NCBI GenBank assembly: GCA_020086605.1
Contig: JACBWW010000050.1
Span: 1,476,791-1,540,790 of the forward strand
DNA: 64,000 bases
DNA from: Lanius collurio
Taxonomy: Eukaryota > Chordata > Aves > Passeriformes > Laniidae
Direction of reading: 5' to 3'
A program made the position numbers and the translations under genes. The notes below the pieces were generated by a model, which saw nothing but the letters and a program-made list of their open reading frames with translations, searched no databases and was not told the DNA's origin. Positions 60,608 to 64,000 of this stretch are shown piece by piece. Numbering within the stretch: the stretch's first letter is position 1; every line of letters begins with the position of its first letter.

Positions 60608-60820
60608 TTAGTAAGAAATTGTTCGCTGTAAGGGTAGGGAGGCCCCGGCACAGGGTGCCCAGAGAAGCTGTGGCTGTCCCTGGATCTCTGGCAGTGTCCA
60701 AGGCCAGGTTGGACGGGGCTTGGAGCAGGTTGGGCTAGTGGAAGGTGTCCCTGCCCATGGCAGGGGGTGGTATGAGCTTTACAGTCCCTTTCACCCCAAA
60801 CCATTCTAGGATTCTATGCC
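60608..60820 (+). mobile_element. CR1 LINE fragment in PLA2G4A intron 3
   Basis: Sense orientation: GGCCCCGGCACAGGGTGCCC, GGTGTCCCTGCCCATGGCAG and terminus CCATTCTAGGATTCTATG. Confidence 0.9.
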
Positions 60821-63394
60821 CCTGCTGCCCAAAACCTGCCATATAAAGCTATTACAAGGTGAAATATCAAAAAATCTGCATGGCTTTGGTGAGGATTTCA
60901 TTATCTTAATTACTTAGCTTGCTGCTGATTGCAGACCTTGTAAAATCACTTCTCTGACTGGATCTCTTCAAAAAGACCTTGCCTCTGGCCCAGTGAATTC
61001 CTCTATAGTAGATGTGTAGTTTTGAGTCTACTCAGATGCCACCTAAACTGTAGAGCCTTTCCTTACTTCCATGACAGTACAAGAACTTGTAGGAAAAAGG
61101 ACCAGAGTTCCAGACTGCAGCATTGTGGAAGAGAAATGCTTGCAAACTGGATCTCCTTTCCATAGCATCTCTCCCCTTCTGGATTTTCAGGGATCTTGGT
61201 GGAAAACTGGGTCAGAGGAAGCATTGTAAAATTTGTCTTCTATCTTTAAAGGTCTGTTTAAGCGTTCTGGCTTTCACAACAAATGGTGGCATATACAAAG
61301 GAAACCAGTTGTGTGACTCTGCTCTTAACAATCACTCATCTTGCTTAATCCTGTTTGGGATTTGCAGCTTTTCCTTGCTTCATCTTCTTTTGATGCTGTG
61401 GTAATGAACGGTGCCATTCCAGGTATTTTTAGGAAAAAATTCCCTTCTTTAAAATGTTTAAAGTTTGACAGCTCGCGGCACTGGTACTCAGCTTCTATCC
61501 CAGTTGCTGTCCATCCTGTTGGAATGAAGGATGCATTTCCACTGCACAGCACAGTCAAGCTGCTCAGATAAACAAGTGCTGGGAGCAATGCAGTCACCAG
61601 AGCTCAACTCTGGTTGCAAAACTTGCCTAAACAGAGCTGAGAAGCAGCTCCTGAGTGGCTCTTGGCATGGTCAGCCCAGGACACTGCAGCCAGCTGTGGA
61701 CATCCCCCCAAGTCCAGGAGATGCCCTTCCTCATTGTTTCCTGCATCTCCAAAGGAAACTGGGATGGGAGCACACCTTTACCTGGCCCTGGCTCTGGGAT
61801 CTGGGAATGAGGAAGGGATGGTCCAGCATGCACTGTTTGTCCCTCACAGCACTCTGTCCTGGGGCTGTTCCCTGTGAGCCAGAGCTCTGGGGGTTGCAGC
61901 TGGCTTGGTTAAACGCGAGTCACGGCAGTCCAGGCAGTTGTGAGCAGGGTTTTAAACCGGGCCTAGCTGAAAGGGAGGAACTGGATATTTGCCTGGTTGT
62001 ATAATGGTTTGTATTACTGAGCAGCTCATGCTTATGGGCAGCTCATTCAGGACTCATCCAGCTGTTCTCTGGACCACAGCTCGCCAGTCCTGCACCCTGA
62101 ATCAGCTACAGTGCACTTACCTGTCGGAGTGCCATCAGATAAGGCTCTTCCTGCAAGGCCCTGGAGCAGGTCCTGATTTTTGCAAGGGGAAAACAAGCCA
62201 AACTGCTCCCCTTTTCCAGCCTAACAGCCTGGGAAAAGTAGGTCAGAGTTGGCCAGTCCTCCAAGCTGCATATGAAAGCCTCCATGTAGCTGAAATATGG
62301 ATCCATAAAAGATGGATAAAAGAAAAAATCTTAAATGAACAGTGCTGCTAACAACTGCTCAAGATGTCTACTGCAGCTCTCAGTCTAACACTGAGGCAAC
62401 CAAATGCTAGATTTCAGTTTCCTTGGCATGCCCAGTATCCTTTCCCTTTGGTGGGAATAGCCAGTGCTGGGAAGTGGAAGTCATGTTGGAAACAGAAACA
62501 GGCTTATGTGTTCTATGGTGAAACTGATCAAGAAAATTCTGCTCTTCCCAGCTGCAAAAATATCATTTTGATGAGAAATTCTATCTGTGAGTGCTTGCCG
62601 TGGAGTTACTGAGGGGAGACCTGTTCCTGTGAGAGGTTGGTGAAAACTCATTCCCATCCTAGAGGAAGCTCTCCCATGACTCTGTTTTGCCGTTGTGGTG
62701 ACATGGAGCTGGCTCAGATCAATCTTGTGTGGCTGAAGAACCCCTCTGTCCTGTCCCTGCTCCAGGCCCTGCAGGCTGTGACCAGCTCCAGAGCGTTGTG
62801 GTGGCTGGGAGCTGCTCCTGTTCCATGTTCTGTCCTGTCTCCAGGCAGAGCTTCCTGGGGTGGGCTCCCCTCCAGGACCTGTGGACACCACTGTTCCTCT
62901 GGTTCGAGCCTTTCACTCCCTCCATTTAGGAGGAGGCTCCTTCTGTTTATGCCATTTGTCCCCTGTCATAATTTGATTTTTTCTTGCTTTCGATTCTTCT
63001 CCCTCTCACCCTCTTTCCCAGGAGGGCTTTGAACTTGTGTTAGGGTTGGGCTAATGCCTGATGCAAGGGAGAATTGGGAAGAACATCAGTCATGAGATGT
63101 AAAGGAAAAATATGAACAGGGTAAGAATGTGACACTTCCCACTGATCCTCTCCTCGGCTGCCTTCAGGAGCTGGATGTGCTTTTGGGGTAATCAGCTGTC
63201 ACTGAGTTTCTCTTGCAGAAAATTCACTGCATTTCTTTGAATCCACATAGGTCTTCTCATCCACAGCTCCTTGGGTAAGGAGTTCTGCAGGTTGCTGCCT
63301 GAAGGAGACTTTTAATTAGTTTTGAAAATGTTTTTTTTAAAAGCATGGGCTGAAGAATGTGAACTGAGGTCAGTTTGAGGCCCTTCACTGCCAG
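60821..63394. other. PLA2G4A intron 3 sequence
   Basis: No exon or repeat recognised. Confidence 0.4.
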
Positions 63395-63833
63395 ATGCTA
63401 AGAGGCTGGAGCCAGGGAAGGGAACGGAGCTGGGAAGGGGCTGGAGCCCCAGGAGTGGCTGAGGGAGCTGGGAAAGGGGCTCAGCCTGGAGCAAAGGAGG
63501 CTCAGGGGGGACCTTGTGGCTCTGCACAACTCCCTGACAGGAGGGGGCTCAGGCGGGGTTGGGCTCTGCTCCCAGGGAACAGGGACAGGAGGAGAGGGAA
63601 CGGCCTCAGGCTGGGCCAGGGGAGGTTCTGGTTGGACACCAGGAAGAATGTCAGGCCTTGACAGGGGCTGCCCGGGGAGGTGTTGGAGTCCCCATCCCTG
63701 GAGGTGTTCAAAAACCATGTGCATGTGGCACCTAGGGACAAGGTTTAGTGGTGACCACAGTGGTGGTGCTGAGCTGATGGCTGAGCACAATGATCTTGGG
63801 AGATCTTTTCCAACCTCACCCATTCTGTGATTC
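63395..63833 (+). mobile_element. CR1 LINE fragment, about 440 bp
   Basis: Sense orientation: GAGCCCCAGGAGTGGCTGAG, ACCTTGTGGCTCTGCACAAC, CCCATCCCTGGAGGTGTTCA, GATCTTTTCCAACCTCACCC and terminus ATTCTGTGATTC. Same subfamily as the opposite-strand copy at 45776-46500. Confidence 0.9.
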
Positions 63834-64000
63834 ATCATCTGGGTACTGCCTTGCACTTTGTAGGATTCCAACTGTCCCACAGATCCATCTGTACCAAAGA
63901 AAAGCTCTTGCAACTCAAGAGTGTTCCTTTATGTATTTCTGACTGCATGTGTTCTGAAAGGGAGGGAGAAAATGATCAGCCTTTCTCACGTTTGTCACCA

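Larger units (their letters stand above)
34600..64000 (+). other. PLA2G4A: PLA2G4A gene, 5' portion (gene continues beyond window)
   Basis: Extent inferred from the CpG island to the window edge. It contains the presumed non-coding exon 1 and the coding exons at 51032-51064 and 57349-57430. Intron 1 would be about 16 kb, intron 2 is 6284 nt, and intron 3 exceeds 6.5 kb. I searched after 57431 for the next exon, which would begin by completing the Leu codon and encode the DTPDPY calcium-binding loop, and did not find it, so it lies past 64000. Confidence 0.7.

Noticed and set aside
1..64000. CRISPR arrays, operons, phage or bacterial features
   Set aside because: Spliced vertebrate genes, CR1 elements and the overall composition exclude a prokaryotic origin, and no spaced direct-repeat array exists.

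Overview
The window is vertebrate nuclear DNA from a bird, most likely a songbird or other neoavian. Two things support this. There are about twenty 5'-truncated CR1 LINE fragments ending in the avian ATTCTRTG-type 3' terminus. There is also a solo LTR of a type I associate with passerine genomes. Protein-coding sequence is only a small fraction of the 64 kb.

Layout. (1) Positions about 925-8476, minus strand: a complete, intact PTGS2 gene (cyclooxygenase-2). It has ten coding exons, all with GT-AG introns, a 604-codon open frame, a 2.2 kb AU-rich 3'UTR ending at a distal poly(A) signal, and a compact promoter with a TATA-like box and an AP-1 site. (2) About 8.5-34.1 kb: intergenic DNA with a solo endogenous-retroviral LTR (about 11.73-13.01 kb), several CR1 fragments, a 25-nt C tract and two full CRE palindromes. 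No other gene is recognisable there. (3) About 34.13-35.11 kb: a CpG island preceded by a 16-unit minisatellite. It is the best candidate for the promoter and first non-coding exon of the next gene. (4) 51.03-57.43 kb, plus strand: the first two coding exons of PLA2G4A (cytosolic phospholipase A2 alpha), encoding the start of its C2 domain. The rest of the gene lies beyond the right edge. Its introns carry most of the CR1 copies.

The two genes act consecutively. PLA2G4A releases arachidonate from membrane phospholipid, and PTGS2 converts arachidonate to prostaglandin H2. They are divergently transcribed, and if the CpG island is the PLA2G4A promoter their starts are about 26 kb apart. As I remember it the same arrangement occurs in mammals with a much larger gap. 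I did not find a new gene system. The most interesting leads are regulatory or structural: the minisatellite and G-rich repeats at the presumed PLA2G4A promoter, an AP-1 consensus where the mammalian COX-2 promoter has its CRE, a pair of identical 12-mers containing full CREs between the genes, inverted CR1 pairs bracketing PLA2G4A exons, and a Phe-to-Ile change in the cPLA2 membrane-insertion loop. Repeat boundaries are by eye and approximate; exon boundaries of PTGS2 and PLA2G4A exon 3 are base-precise.
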